From Drechslerella dactyloides (lineage: Eukaryota; Ascomycota; Orbiliomycetes; Orbiliales; Orbiliaceae), in contig JAGTWJ010000003.1 of NCBI GenBank assembly GCA_020064725.1, positions 806,001 through 870,000 on the forward strand: a stretch of DNA of 64,000 nucleotides. Direction: 5' to 3'. The position numbers and the translations under genes are program-made. Numbering within the stretch: the stretch's first letter is position 1; each line of letters begins with the position of its first letter. The notes below the pieces were generated by a model. The model searched no databases and was not told where the DNA came from. It worked only from the letters and a program-made list of their open reading frames with translations. This document shows positions 1 to 11,967 of this stretch, in pieces.

Positions 1-3000
1 CGATAGCAGTGGTGGTTACTGCAGAACGCCGAATTGGTGTAAACATGAGCGTTGAAGCTAGGCCACATTAATATGAATATATAGATTAGAGGTTGCTGAA
101 TGCATAGATATAAATACGCATTGCTGTGCTCTCCTGTTGATCGATACGGATATCAAGCTATAGCCAAATAGCTTTTGGGGTTGTTGGCTCGAGAATTCTA
201 GAAGTGATAGCTGTTTGGAACATGCGTGAGGGACGAGATATTCGCGTATCTGCAGAGTACATGATCGCTCTTTATAAGCCATTTTACTTATCTTGATATC
301 TGTCGCTTCTTCAAAAAATATATATGCGTGGAAGGGTCTCGTTGAATTTCTTCAAGCAGAGCGATATTAATCATATTGCTAGGCCAGCGACTTCTGATGT
401 CCAACTTGAAACACACAGAATTGGCAAAGCAACCTGACAACTCGAGACCCGCGAGACCTGAATATTGGCGTGAACTATACTACTTCTGGTTAGAGCAGGC
501 CCGCGGATCCGGGACAGATTGCCAGTCTCACAGGTCATTGGTCTGCATTTCAAAAGCTCTGCATGCCCGCGATCGAGTATAAAAACTTGAGAGGTGAATC
601 TAGAGCTTGATAGCACCCCCGTAGCGAAACAGAACTAACCATCTAAGATTGTCTTGGACAAATATGGCTAGTCTGCGATGATTTAAAATACCGCGGGGAT
701 CTCGATGTCAATATCTATACGCATGCATGGGCTCCAGCCTGAGGCTTTGGACTTGTCACTGATGCCCAGTTTCTGCGTCTGTTGATTGGTTGCAAGCGCG
801 CGAACCGATTCCCCGTGTCACCTTCCTCGCATGTGGAAGTATTACCACCCCAGGCGCGGCCAAATCCACTCTTGTGTCAAAAACACTGGTTTCCGGACCC
901 CAGCCAATGGTTTCCCACACATTAGCAAGAGTGCTTAGACGAAAACTGGCGAAGTTGACTGCAGGTTGGATCTATAAGCATAGGAGCCGCGAGAAGCGTA
1001 AATTGGGCTTTAGTTGTATGGAGCCGATAACATTTCTAATTGACGCGTCCGAGATAAATTATACAGCTTAGATCTCGAGAAAAGTAATCACTTAAGTGGG
1101 CAAGTAATATATCAGCATTTTCCCACTATATATATTGTGCTATCGATTCTGTATATATATCTGAGCCTTGGGGGCCTTTTATTCTATTGACGTCGCGACT
1201 GAGATCACTAAGGTTACCCTGGCGCACAGGTACGCTGCATCCGGGTACAATTCCAGAGTTTCACAGTCAACACCCAAAGCAATAAGGAGGTGACTACAAA
1301 TTTGTATGGTGTTGTCGATGCTTTTCAAAGGGATTGAGGGCCTGGGAACTTCGAGACGCCCGTCTATAGACCCGATAAAAGGAATCACAGGGGTTGTAAC
1401 ACGATATACTTTTTTCTTAATGCTCCTGCAAAAGGCACAGCGAAAATTAACGAGCTAGGTACCGCCGTGTATATGACCTCATTAAGATTATCTTCGGCTG
1501 TCGACTGTACCTTTGAAAAATACGAGTGTGGGAGTACTTCCCGCATATACGCCCGTATCAATCAGTCCAAGAACTAAACCAACAGCAAATATTCAGGCCC
1601 AGCTTACATAGCTCCAATGCACGATGTAGGAATAAGCGAAATTGCCCTCTTAGCTTGAGTTCGCGACGATTAATCGATTATTACATATGGAATTAGAGGA
1701 GACGGACAGCGGCCCAGTCTGCCTACCGTGGACCAATTCCTGGCTGCAGGTCTGGCGGAAGGTTGTGTCCGGACGCTGATACGCATGTGGATCATTCTAC
1801 AAGCACGTTGACGACACATACTTGAGTGCATTGCATGAAGTGGCAAAGTTAAATCAGCCATGTGGGTCTCGTGATCCAAGCGTGCTTTGTCGAATAGAAA
1901 AGCCGCGATATTTATTTCCTTCGTAGACGGGTACATTACTCGTCGGAGAAAGCATCCGGATGTGGATGCCGAACGCCCGTTGCGTTATGCTTGCTATATC
2001 CGCTGCGCATTATACAGATGTTGAGCAGACATTCTTATACATATACGTAGTAGAACGGATCCACAGAGCCAAGGTTCCTGAAACTAAGAATTGACAAGGG
2101 CTTGAAATTAATATATTTGACAGTTGGCCCTTTAGATTTCGAAACCAAATTAGGATGCAATCTTGAGACTGCAACTCCTCGATTAAGAGCTGACTCTCTA
2201 TCTATACATATATAAAACCGGAATTAACTATTCGCCAACTACCGCACGGGCGCCCCGCGTTCAAACAGCCTCAGTTTTCTCGATTTCGTCTAGCCTCGCG
2301 GTGCTGCGGAATTAATGTTGAACGAAGTCAGCTTCGGGACGCACTTGCCCTGTGACCTTAACGCAGCGTAACGCTGGGCCCACAATACTAATGCAGACTA
2401 GCCCCGGGGAAGCAGAATGACTGGACCAGATTGACGGACGGTCTGCCCCACTTTGTCGTACGTGTATGGGCAAGAAGTCCACGCGCGCCCCAAATTCGGA
2501 GCGAGGCCGACTGAATACAATTGTAAAGTCCAAGAGTTTAGAATGGTTTTCAGAGTGCTACAGTCGTCCACCAAAAAGAATCGGAATAGCGGTTCCAAGT
2601 TTGTATGATGTTTTTGTTTTTCTAGAGAGCCATGCACGGCGTAAAGGACCTCAAAGAGGTGAGATCCAATATAAACATCACAGGGATTTTTAACATGTTA
2701 AATTTCTGTTTAACACCACTGCAAAAAAGAACGGTGAGTTGGGTGAAGTATTCCCATACAAGAGCCCCACTTTCGCATTCTTTATGGTGGACGACTGTAC
2801 TAAAGTAAAATAGCTTCACGGCACACTTCCTTTGATAGAAATAAAATAAATATCGAAATAAGGTTGTATAGAGCGCACGGAGTTTTCGCCAAAACTGGGG
2901 TGTACGTGGACTTCCCCATCCATTTTACTAGGCAAGTCTGCTTCCAGATGAAAACAAGGCTGAGACATTTCGGCGCGATCGAAGAATTCCCCGGCCGTGC

Positions 3001-3407
3001 GCAGGACTTCCAGAACATTCCGATATCAACGCCTCTAGACGTCGAAGACCTGAGTACTGCCGGTGCATCGGTGACGTGGGCAGTGCTCGAGCTCGGCCAG
3101 GCAAGTAGCTGCCGCTGGATACCTGAGCCATCTGAAAGCCTGGCATACGTGTCGGTATAACTATCTATACACATATGCGAGTATGCTGCGAGGTACAGGG
3201 GATCTGCCTCGTGACAGTCTGATAATCTCGGCTCGCGCGGCTTAGATATGCAGCTTCACCAAGTATTCTGTCGTATACCAGAAGTTGGACGCACGCACGA
3301 GGACATTTATATTCGAGGGATGGATCGCATCGATTGCGAACGGAAACCGGTTTGTATGCTTTCCTTAGTTGCATATATGTAAGAGTTAGTTTGAATCTTC
3401 TCCCACG
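1..3407. other. Gene-poor AT-rich stretch
   Basis: I recognise no gene here. The open frames are short, overlap on both strands and match no family I know. The longest pair faces each other around 2800-3174 (98 residues on plus, 124 on minus) and neither has clear splice sites or a known motif. The stretch may be intergenic or decayed repeat DNA upstream of the gene that starts at 3408. Confidence 0.5.
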
Positions 3408-4582
3408 ATGACCACCGTTCCCTACAATCCCGGCGTCGTCCAGTTCCTCGAGACGAAGGTAAGAAATTTTTTTTTTTAATTGCTTCCAACGTCGCAAGTC
3501 ATGCGTGCGCACGGACTTGTGGCTGCGAAAGCCACCTCTCCCAGTCTAGCGCTGGCCGGACTTTCGGGGTGAAACCCATGCATGCATCAGATCTTAATAG
3601 CTATTGTTATTATATCACATTCCTAACAGCTATAATACAATAATATTTGGCGTCGCTAAATGTTCCTTGGGTTTTTCCTGACTGCAATTTAGCCTTCACC
3701 CGTTGGGGTTTTCCCGGATCCTGTCCACCTCAAGGGCTCCACGAGCGCCGGTTACCTTGTCGCTGATCTCGATTTCTCTGCTTTCCGTCTGATCGAATCT
3801 TCTCTTTTTTGGGCCGGCCGCCCCGGTAACTTCAGGCCCCTGCACCACTACAAAGCTCTTCGCCGTGAAATTCTCGCGACGGAAAAGACGCATCTCCACC
3901 TCGTCTGGTTCGACGAAACAGTTTTCATCAAACCGCTCCCTCTCTACCTCCTCAACCACGCCTTTTATGCCTCGAAAATTTGTCCCAATCCGACGCTCAC
4001 CCCGGCCGCGCGATGGCTACTCTATTCGTACACTCAGCTGATCGCTCACCCCATCGACCTCTCGCTCGCGCATGATTCCCACCTCCTCCCGCGTCGCATC
4101 ACATGGGAGCTCTGGGTGCCCCTGGCTGCCTCGTTGGCTAGAGAAATCAGCAAGCATGAGTTCAACGGCCGGTTGTGGTACGGCGCACTGCGGCTCGATC
4201 GGCTGAACATTCTGTGCATGCTGCGAATGCAACCTCGCGGGTTCTTCATCGAGTACCACAGCAAGTACGGCAACTTTTTCCAGGCCAAATTCAAGTGGCT
4301 CGCGATTACGTTTTTCTACATCTCTGTGCTCTTGGCATCTATGCAGGTCGTCCTCGCGACGGAAAGTGGCGACGGTAGCGTGAGCACTGGGGGTCTCGAG
4401 CTTGCTCTAACAGGGCGTTGCAGAAGACATGTTTCTGGTTTGGGGTACTCTGCATGATGCTTGTGGTAGCCAGTTTGGCACTTGTCGTAGCTTTATTTCT
4501 CTTGCTCTTCGTTTGGAACTTTGCGGCGACGCGGCGGTATCATCTGGCGATGAAGGCATGGCAGGTCATGAGCACCGTGTAG
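3408..4582 (+). CDS. Two-TM fungal protein of unknown function
   Basis: The model has three exons: 3408-3458, 3693-4379 and 4424-4582, giving 298 residues. The first intron (234 nt) ends in a pyrimidine-rich tract plus TTTAG. The second is short (44 nt), with a CTAAC branch site ten bases before GCAG, and it restores the frame. The soluble N-terminal part holds conserved-looking stretches such as FRPLHHYKALRREIL and LHLVWFDETVFIKPLP. Two hydrophobic segments follow, at about residues 216-238 and 250-277, and a short charged tail ends the protein. This pattern matches a widespread family of uncharacterised fungal membrane proteins (I think of the DUF6601 type, from memory). The C-terminal hairpin should anchor it in a membrane. 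I infer no function. The start is the first ATG in frame with the short first exon. Confidence 0.75.
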
Positions 4583-5426
4583 TCTCATTCGACAGTTTTT
4601 CAGTGCAATCTAGCTTCAAGAAAGCATCATCTACTACATAGAGGCAGTATCAGAGATATACCTTTCAACAGCGAGCCTCGGCGTCTGCCCCGAGACCAAG
4701 ATGTATATCATGTACCGATGTGGCACTTATCGACCGACAATTCGTTTACCCATGAAACGTTTAAACCATATTTCCGTCTCTGTTTGTCTGCGTCACTAAT
4801 TGGTCTCTCATGGGTGCTACTGCTATTATGTTTAGCCGGTCATCCATCGAGCGAGCGTCAGTCATTTTGTGTACAGCCAGCCGTCTCAGCATGACACGCT
4901 GGGCTCAGTAACTGGTAGTTGTCTCGACGTCGAAATGTTGGAATTGCGGAAAGAGAACGTAGCTAAGCCACTCCTGGTTAGCGGCCGTGACCCGTTGGAG
5001 AAGGGCGCCAGCCAGCGCGCCCAAAGCGGCAGTGGCGACCAGAAGCGTCTACAACGCGCTGCTCTGGGCGATGATATCATCTGCAGCCAACGACCAACCG
5101 CACCACGCTAGCTCCCCACTCCCCAATCTACCCCACCATCCATCATATCACCCTCCTCCACTCACCATCTCCATACGTATACATCACCGCCGAATTGTAG
5201 ATTGCCGATTGAAGCCATCAATTGCACGACACAGATACCCTTACTCTTCGGTACGTACTTATCCTCGACGTGTAAAATACCACAGTGAACCTATCCCCCT
5301 CCCTCGGACTCTCCGCGCGTGACGTGACGTATCGCCGCGTGCATTAGCGTCCGCCGCGTGATACAGCACGTATATAAGGAAGTACTCACTGGTATGCAGG
5401 TTATTATATACAGAACGAACGCCAAA
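4583..5426. other. Intergenic, with one possible tiny minus-strand gene
   Basis: This stretch separates the two-TM protein gene from the SRPBCC gene. The plus strand shows no coding signal. A TATA-like TATATAAG sits about 60 bases before the SRPBCC start. A possible small minus-strand gene is listed separately. Confidence 0.5.
4905..5218 (-). CDS. Possible small one-TM protein (weak)
   Basis: On the minus strand an exon of 12 codons (5218-5183) can be joined in frame to 5048-4905 through GTATAC and TTGTAG splice sites. The product would be 59 residues with one alanine/leucine-rich hydrophobic segment (LLVATAALGALAGALL) followed by a polar tail ending in TTTSY. I recognise no family. The support is only a clean hydrophobic reading frame and plausible splice sites, so this could be chance. 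The opposite strand is open too. Confidence 0.22.
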
Positions 5427-6041
5427 ATGTCTACCGTCATCCCGACCAGCACGTCGGTCACCGAGTCCGCCGTCATCAACGCCCCGCTTTCCGCCGTCTG
5501 GCATTTGATCAAGCTCAATTCCTTCCCGGAATGGTGGTCCGCGCTCAAGACGAGCGAGGTCGTCAAGGGCGTTTCTGACGAGACCGATGTATGTCCTTCC
5601 CCCTCTCCCCCTTCCCTTCTTTCTTCTCTCCAGAACTCCCTCTCGGATATGAGTATATACGTGGATGCTGATATGGTGTGATGGCAGGTTGTCAAGTGGA
5701 CGTTCAAAGATGGCACTGTCGTTGAAATCAAGCAGGAGGCCCACTCCAGTACGTACCGTCCACCCAATTTATATCCGCGTATAAAGATGCTGATTACACG
5801 TGCTGCAGCAATCGACCACTACATCACCTACAGCGCCATCACGTCGAACCCGGCGGTCTCCTACTCCTCGGTCCTCAGCACCATCCGCCTGTTCCCCATC
5901 ACCTCCGGCGCTGCGGCCAACAGCACTTTCGTCCAGTGGTCCGCGAACTTTAGCGGCGATGCGGACGCGGGCGTGATCCAGGATGCGAGGTACAAGCGCC
6001 AGGAAGGGCTGGCGGACCTTGCGAAGAAGCTTGGGAAGTAG
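5427..6041 (+). CDS. SRPBCC / Bet v1-like ligand-binding protein
   Basis: Three exons (5427-5588, 5688-5748, 5809-6041) encode 151 residues. The start of the fold is typical of the START/Bet v1 superfamily: SAVINAPLSAVWHLIKLNSFPEWWSALK, with the family's AP.S.VW..I.....WWP-like pattern. A central strand (KWTFKDGTVVEIKQEAHS) and a final helix rich in charged residues (YKRQEGLADLAKKLGK) follow. The length fits a single helix-grip domain. Such proteins bind small hydrophobic ligands or act as polyketide-cyclase-like proteins; no catalytic residue is evident, so the ligand is unknown. There is no signal peptide, so it is probably cytosolic. The introns are 99 and 60 nt, the second with a TGCAG acceptor. 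Both junctions complete codons exactly (the second joins A to CA, giving Thr). Confidence 0.85.
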
Positions 6042-6597
6042 ATGCAACTTTAAGTTGAACGCGTGCTTGCACGCTCACATACCACACACAAGACTCTATA
6101 TATTATATCATGGATAGCGGATGGATGGATGGATTGGCGGGTAGACCGGGATAGAGAAATTTTGAGGGAGGCAGAAAAGTTCGGGATAGGAAAGAAAGGA
6201 TGCATTGGTTTATAGGATGGTTAGGTCATAGGAATAGCTAGGGCAGACCGGTCGAACGCATGCGATCACTTGATCGATTGCATGCACGCATGCATGACCG
6301 TATTGGAATACCGTTAAATGGAAATTATTCTGGCCCTCACTTAACTCTCGCTGCTAGACGGCTGGTCGTGAAACCGCTTGATCATTGGTGCTAGTCATAA
6401 CTGGTGCAAGCCGCTATGAACGAACGCGACGATATATATATCCACTTTTCCCAAATCCCGCGTACAATGAGAATACCTGACCATCCAATGCTTACAAATA
6501 CATCCACACATATATCCATACATCTACAGTCTTCCCGCACGACTGGGCTGACAATCGCCGCTCCGCCGAATGCCCGGCCACCAAGATTATACTATCG
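6042..6597. other. Intergenic between convergent genes
   Basis: This holds the 3' flanks of the SRPBCC gene (plus) and the INSIG gene (minus). I see only simple repeats: a GGAT run near 6119-6133 and GCATGC-rich sequence near 6259-6296. No open frame looks coding. Confidence 0.6.
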
Positions 6598-7810
6598 TTA
6601 TAAATCACCCTTCACCCGCCCGCTCAGCCGCCGCCCGAGATTCCCAAAACACAGACAACTAACGTACAGCACGCTCGCAATCCACGTCGTCGCGCCGACA
6701 ACCTGCATCTGCAACCCGTGTCCCGCGGCGGCCGCCATGCGCAGCTTCTCCACGACGCCGACGCCGTCGTCGCTCGGGATGGCGACGAAGTCCGGGTTGA
6801 TGCCGATGAGGAACATGGAGCCGAAGATTGCGACGAAGGAGCTCAGCCAGAAGCCGGTGCGGGTGCGGTCGAGGAGGTACCAGAGGACGGGATTGACGAA
6901 GGCGAGGGTTAGGGATGCTTGGGAGGTCGACTGCCAGGGTAGTTTTCTCTATTATCGATACGGTTAGTATGGTGTGGTAACGTGGGGATGGGGTGGGTGG
7001 TTATGAACGTACGATTGCGTATGCGATGCCGACGAAGGCGCCGATGCTTCGTACAGCTGGATTCCACACCGGCGTGACCTCCCGCTCCTCCGTTTCTATA
7101 GGTATATTCTCAATTATGGCGTCTCCGTCCGTGACAGTAGTGGTTGCGTCGGCATCGCCGCCGGATTCCCACACGTACTCTTCCCAGATGCCGTCCGCCC
7201 ACGGCAGCAGGCTGCCGAGCACGACGGCGACGACGCCCCAGAAGGCAAGGTACCCCGGCGTATCGCGCTCAACGGGCACCTTGACGGGCACGATGCGCGA
7301 CTGGTCGTGCAGATGCGAGATGATTAACCCGTAGCTCGCGCCGGACAGGAACAGCAGCGTGCACCGGGTGATCTGCTGCAGCGGCGTGGCGTCGCGCAGC
7401 CGCCGCCTCGACGGCCGCGTGAGGTTCGACAGCGGCCGCGACCGCCGCGAGGGCAGCGAGCTGCCGTCGGAGCCGGAGAAGTCGTTCCTAACGGGAGACG
7501 TTGGAGAAGGTATCGAGCCGTTTAGGGCGCCGTTGAGAAGGTTTACCGTGCTGGACTGGCGCGTGGCGCCGGGCGTGCCGGGGACGCTGTCGTAGGCGGA
7601 GGGCCCGTAGATGCCGAAGAGGGCGGAGGCGGTCAGGTTCTTGATGCTCTGCGAGCGCTTGGACAGGCCGGACTGCGGGGGCTCGAGGGATTCGCTGGAG
7701 GTGGTGGCGGTGGCCGGGGGGGTGTCGGCTGGCGACGGGTCGAACGAGTCGCCTAGGATGAAGCGGCGGCGGGGGGTGGGCTTGTATAGCGGCGGGTCGG
7801 AGTCCGACAT
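6598..7810 (-). CDS. insA: INSIG-family sterol-regulatory membrane protein
   Basis: Two exons on the minus strand (7810-7013 and 6948-6598) give 382 residues. The intron starts GTACGT, ends ATAATAG and joins AYAI to RKLPWQSTSQA, a hallmark INSIG stretch. The first ~140 residues are Ser/Pro/Arg-rich and probably disordered. They are followed by about six hydrophobic segments, including LLFLSGASYGLIIS, AFWGVVAVVLGSLLPW, NPVLWYLLDRT, FWLSSFVAIFGSMFLIGINP and ATTWIASVLYVSCLCFGNLG. Animal INSIGs and fission yeast Ins1 are ER membrane proteins that bind sterol-sensing or HMG-CoA reductase partners and restrain sterol synthesis. Fungal members control ergosterol output. By homology the same role is likely here. 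The symbol follows Aspergillus usage and is tentative. Confidence 0.88.
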
Positions 7811-8658
7811 GGTAATAGATGGTGTCTTTCGAAGGACGAGTGCGTGATTGATTGCCCGACTGGTTCGAGGGCGAAGCTGCTTTTATACGGCGGACGGCGC
7901 GAAGGGAGAAGTGTCAGGTGCTTCTGGCGGGCTTTTCGTTTCGCGAGAACCCCAGCTTTTCCGGCCAATTGCAGCTAGAGCGAGCGGTCTCGGGCTTCGG
8001 CCGGCGGCTGCAGCTGCCCCAGCACAATCTGTTGAGCAATTGAGATGGCGAATCCAGATGAGGATGAATTTGAGATGGAGATGGTGGTGAGCAGTATATT
8101 TAGAGAATGGGGGGTTTGTATAAATAATGACAGCTGAGATGAGCTTGGGAGAGCCTAAAAACGCCAAATTGCTGTGGCATGGGAAAAGTGCAGCTTGAGC
8201 CTCACGCCAGCCAATCGAACGGCCTTCTCAAAGATGCATGTTCGCCAACAGTTTGTTTTACCATCTGCGGGTGGGCTGACTCGTTCCGACAGGATCGATT
8301 CCCAGACTAAGCTTACATCATATCATAGCATATCACATCCATCGTAATTGTCGTATCGCGATACGAATTGTACCGGTTGGCCATGAATGCGAAATAATTC
8401 CCAGAGTATTCTCGCAGGCATGCATCGATACATTCCAGGTATATTCGCATGATAGATAGTATACACACCGAAATCCTGCCAGCCACTTGTAAAGGTCGAC
8501 GATATACCAACCAACATCCGCCAAGAGCATCGTGTATACAATATGTATCTTGAGATAGTCCATCGCTTCGACAGTCTAGCAGCACCAACACCACAAACGC
8601 CCAACCGCACCACAGCATCGACGTAACGTACAGTACAGTATGTATATGTATAACCCAT
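7811..8658. promoter_or_regulatory. INSIG promoter and FCF1 3' flank
   Basis: About 850 bases separate the INSIG start from the FCF1 stop, both on the minus strand. A TATA-like stretch at about 8096-8101 and CT-rich sequence lie upstream of INSIG on its strand. No coding frame is convincing. Confidence 0.4.
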
Positions 8659-9386
8659 CTACTTCTCCGGCGCGTCCGGCAGCCGCTCGACAACATACTT
8701 CCCCCGCGCACAACTCATAACCGGCACGCCGGGAATCTTCCTAACCCGCCTCTTCAAATCGCGATCGTTAGTCGCGACGATATAAATCTTACTCTCCATG
8801 CACCGTCGCACGATACAATCGTCCGCATACGTCCCCTTGTGATCGCACGTAAGTCTCTCGAACCGCTCGTCCCGCGCGAGCCGCAGCGCGAGACGGTATT
8901 TGGGGCCCAGTTTCTCCAGCTCGGCCATCACGCAGTCGGTTATTATCGGTATGCATTTCGCGAACAGGCAGTCGAGGAAGGCTGTTATCGGGTCGAGTTT
9001 GTTCTGCAGGGTGTGGTTTAGGAAGTTTGTGTCGACGAGGATGTTGTACGGCGGCTTCAGGGCCGTGTTGTACTGGAAGAACAGCGACGAGGCGACCTGC
9101 GGGCTGTAGATTACACATACATAGTGAGCATTTTGTAGATGTTCTGGGGATGTGGGAGGGGGCATAGTGGGAGGCGTACATCTCCTGGACGTCGTCGTCG
9201 GGCTTTTCTTTGCGCTTCTTGACGAGGGCGTCCTGCTTGATCTGGACCTTTTTTCTGCGCAGAAGAAACGTGTGAGTATCTGCACGGCGACTGTGATCAT
9301 GGGAGGGGAACGTACAATCGAGGGTCTCGCGAGCTGAGGACGCGCTTGACGGCGCCAAACTTGCGCGTCCGTTTGGCGACTCCCAT
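8659..9386 (-). CDS. FCF1: FCF1, PIN-domain pre-rRNA processing factor
   Basis: Three exons (9386-9316, 9254-9180, 9103-8659) encode 196 residues; yeast Fcf1 has 189. The N-terminus MGVAKRTRKFGAVKR is the conserved basic start. The PIN domain begins at ILVDTNF (Asp73) and includes the acidic positions in VMAELEKLGPK and TYADDCIV, and the late motif IVATNDRDLKRRVRKIPGVP. Both introns end codons cleanly (TT|A Leu; AT|C Ile). Fcf1/Utp24 belongs to the small-subunit processome in the nucleolus; it is the PIN nuclease credited with cleavage at sites A1 and A2 of pre-18S rRNA. The acidic residues needed for metal binding look present. Note that 9504-9387 stays open upstream of the ATG but is not conserved and is not part of the gene. 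Confidence 0.95.
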
Positions 9387-10045
9387 CGTGGCTGCTGGCG
9401 ATGGTGGTGTCTGTGGGTGTCGATTCGATGTAGTCTTGTGCTGGATTCGATGGCCCAGTTGGGCTCGTCCAGCTCGCTTGAAAATTTAAAACTACAGCAG
9501 CCACTCACAACACATACACCGCATTTTTCCCACGTTGCGACAACTGCCTTGAAGGGGTGTTCGTATGCGTCTATGACTGCTGCACCGCGCCAGTTTAACG
9601 CTCCCTTGCTTCCTCAGAAGCTTCAATGGGTACCGATTGGAAACTGCCGGGAGCAGGTTGAGCTACAGGTCTACGCAAGATACATCATTTGCACTGTTGT
9701 AGCTTGTTAATTCGATCGATTCTTCGATTTCACTACCGCGACTACACTACGTGCGCACGGCCAGCTCATATAGCCACAGCAATACCACTGCAGCACGCGC
9801 TCCTCGAATATAACAGAACGTACAGCCAGTTTTCACCCCCTTCTTCAACTGTCAGGTTATGGCTACCTCCACATTGTGCCTGGCCCCCTCCCCTCTCCAA
9901 TTCACAGGCCAAGATGTATCGATATCTTACATTGGACGCAGCATAGTAACGAGTTAATTACATCCATTCATTCATCCATTCACACCTCCCCTTCCACACT
10001 TCCCTCTTTCCACACTGGACAGCCTGAATTGTACGGTGTGTGATT
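9387..10045. promoter_or_regulatory. FCF1 promoter and methyltransferase 3' flank
   Basis: The gap lies between FCF1 (start at 9386, minus) and the C9-methyltransferase stop. It contains a CATT/CATC-rich simple repeat at about 9961-9985. No gene is seen. Confidence 0.45.
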
Positions 10046-11967
10046 TTAGTGGCCGTTGGCGAGGGTGCGGCCGGTCGTGTGCCACGTTGGCACGATCTCA
10101 TGCGGCGCCTCACGCGCACCCTTGAGTCCAAAGTGGCGCGGAATATCCTCGACGCGATGGTAGGCGTTCAGATTCTTGTGCAGCGTGATCTGGAAGACGG
10201 TGGCGCCGCCCTGGCGGGAAATGATGATGCTGTAGGCGAGGAAGTATTCCCAGATCTTGTACCAGCGTTCGCCGTATTTGGCCTTGACTTTGTCCGCGTT
10301 GGCCATCCAGTTACGGTACCAGTGCCAGAGGGTAGCTGTATCAAACATACATTAGCATGTATTCGGTTGGGATGGTGTTGTATTGTGGGGGGAGGGGGCA
10401 CGCACCTGAGTAGTGCACGCCGTGCGTGTCGATGTGCCAGACTTCGAAGCCGGCGCTCTCCAGGGAGCTGATGTAGAAGCCCAGGGGTGTGGATGCATCG
10501 GCGCCGGGGAAGATGTACTTGTTCATGAACAGACCCCAGATCAGATCCTCGAATTGCCTGTCCACCATTACAATCAGCCATCCACTCATGCAACATGCAT
10601 ATCAGAAGATGCAGTAGGGTGGAGGGTATACTCACCAGGACTTCCGCAGACCGGCGTATTGCAGCAGAAAGACACCGTCGTCGTCAAGCATGCTGTAGAC
10701 TTGTCGGAAAAAGCTGGTAAGATACTTGACGCCAACGTGCTCGGACATCTCCAGACACGTGATGACTTTATACCCGCCCTCGGGCACGGGGATATCGCGG
10801 TAGTCCATGCACAAGATATTGCTCTGCTCCTCGGGGATGCCCGCGCGGCGCAGGCCGTCGTTGCCCCATTTGGTCTGGTTGCGGCCGAGGGTGATGCCCG
10901 TGACGTTGGCGCCGTAGTTTACGGAGGCGTATTTGGCCAGCGTGCCCCAGCCGCAGCCGATGTCGAGCATGCGGTCGCCGGGCTTGACGCCCGTCTTCTC
11001 GCAGACGACCTTGAGCTTGTTGTCCTGCAGCTCTTCGAGGGTTTCCGCGCGGTTGATGTCGCTGATCATGCCGGAGGTGTACACCATGCGGGGGCCGAGG
11101 AACCAGGCGTAAAAGTCGTCGCCGCGGTCGTAGTGGTCGCGGACCTGCTCTTCGTCTGTGCATCCTCACCATCAGTATTGTGTCCTACCCGTGTAGATAA
11201 TGTATGAATGTATGGATATATACGCACCCTGGGAGCGGCTGTGCACGAGAATCTCGGGGAGGAAGCCGAGCAGGAAGAACCGGAACAAGCCGATGGTAAA
11301 CCCCCACGACGCCCAGTCGTGGCGGTACTCCATAGCCTCAAGACAGTCCATCTTGAACTCGACTTTGCCCTCAAAGTACATTTCGTGGAACGTCTCCATC
11401 GGGATCTTGTTCTTGCCGGAGTATTTCTTCGCATCCTCCGGGTCCTTGAACTTGAGATAGTGCTCGACGCCGCGGTTGGGGAACTTGGCCTTCTCGTTGA
11501 TCCGCGCGCCGATGCGGGACAGCGTCGCCCAGAAGCCGATGAGGATTGGGGGCGCGGTTAGAATCGTGAAGAAGAGGAAGGTCCAGAAGCCGCCGCCGAC
11601 TTTATATCTCAGGTACCACGGCACGACGAGGAGCACGCCGATGACGAGCAGGTTGTTGAAGGACCCGCTGCCGGGGCCTTCGGCGGGGAGGGGGGCATTC
11701 TTGATGGACGGTAGCTGGTATATCTCCGTTAGCTGTACGCCTTTCAAAAAAAAAATTTACACCACAAGCTCAGGGAAGCTCCAACGGCATCCATTGGCGA
11801 GCAATCCGAACTATATAGCCCGCAGAAAGAAGATACGAAGGAAAGGGAAGGGTACGTACGTCTGTCGTCCGCACGCCGCACTCCGTGCTGGCCGGTGGAG
11901 GAGGCGGCGCCGGCGGCGTCTGGACGTACTCGAACGTCTCCGCAGAGATCTTCTCAGCAGCACTCAT
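10046..11967 (-). CDS. Sphingolipid C9-methyltransferase
   Basis: Five exons on the minus strand (11967-11860, 11732-11228, 11155-10636, 10557-10406, 10335-10046) give 524 residues. The order is a Pro-rich N-terminus, two hydrophobic segments (FNNLLVIGVLLVVPWYL and FWTFLFFTILTAPPILIGF), then a cyclopropane-fatty-acid-synthase-type SAM methyltransferase domain. The SAM motif LDIGCGWG lies at about 268-275. CLEMSEHVG and the C-terminal LWHWYRNWM are also typical. Fungal enzymes of this kind methylate C9 of the sphingoid base of glucosylceramide at the ER, using SAM, and matter for growth and virulence in several species. Exon 1 could instead end four bases later, with exon 2 starting at GCGTACAG; both stay in frame. 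The other junctions are unambiguous. Confidence 0.92.

Noticed and set aside
2800..3174. Overlapping 98- and 124-codon frames on opposite strands
   Set aside because: No splice sites, start context or family match supports either one.
5259..5767. 158-161-codon minus-strand frames over the SRPBCC gene
   Set aside because: They are antisense shadows of the conserved plus-strand exons and introns.
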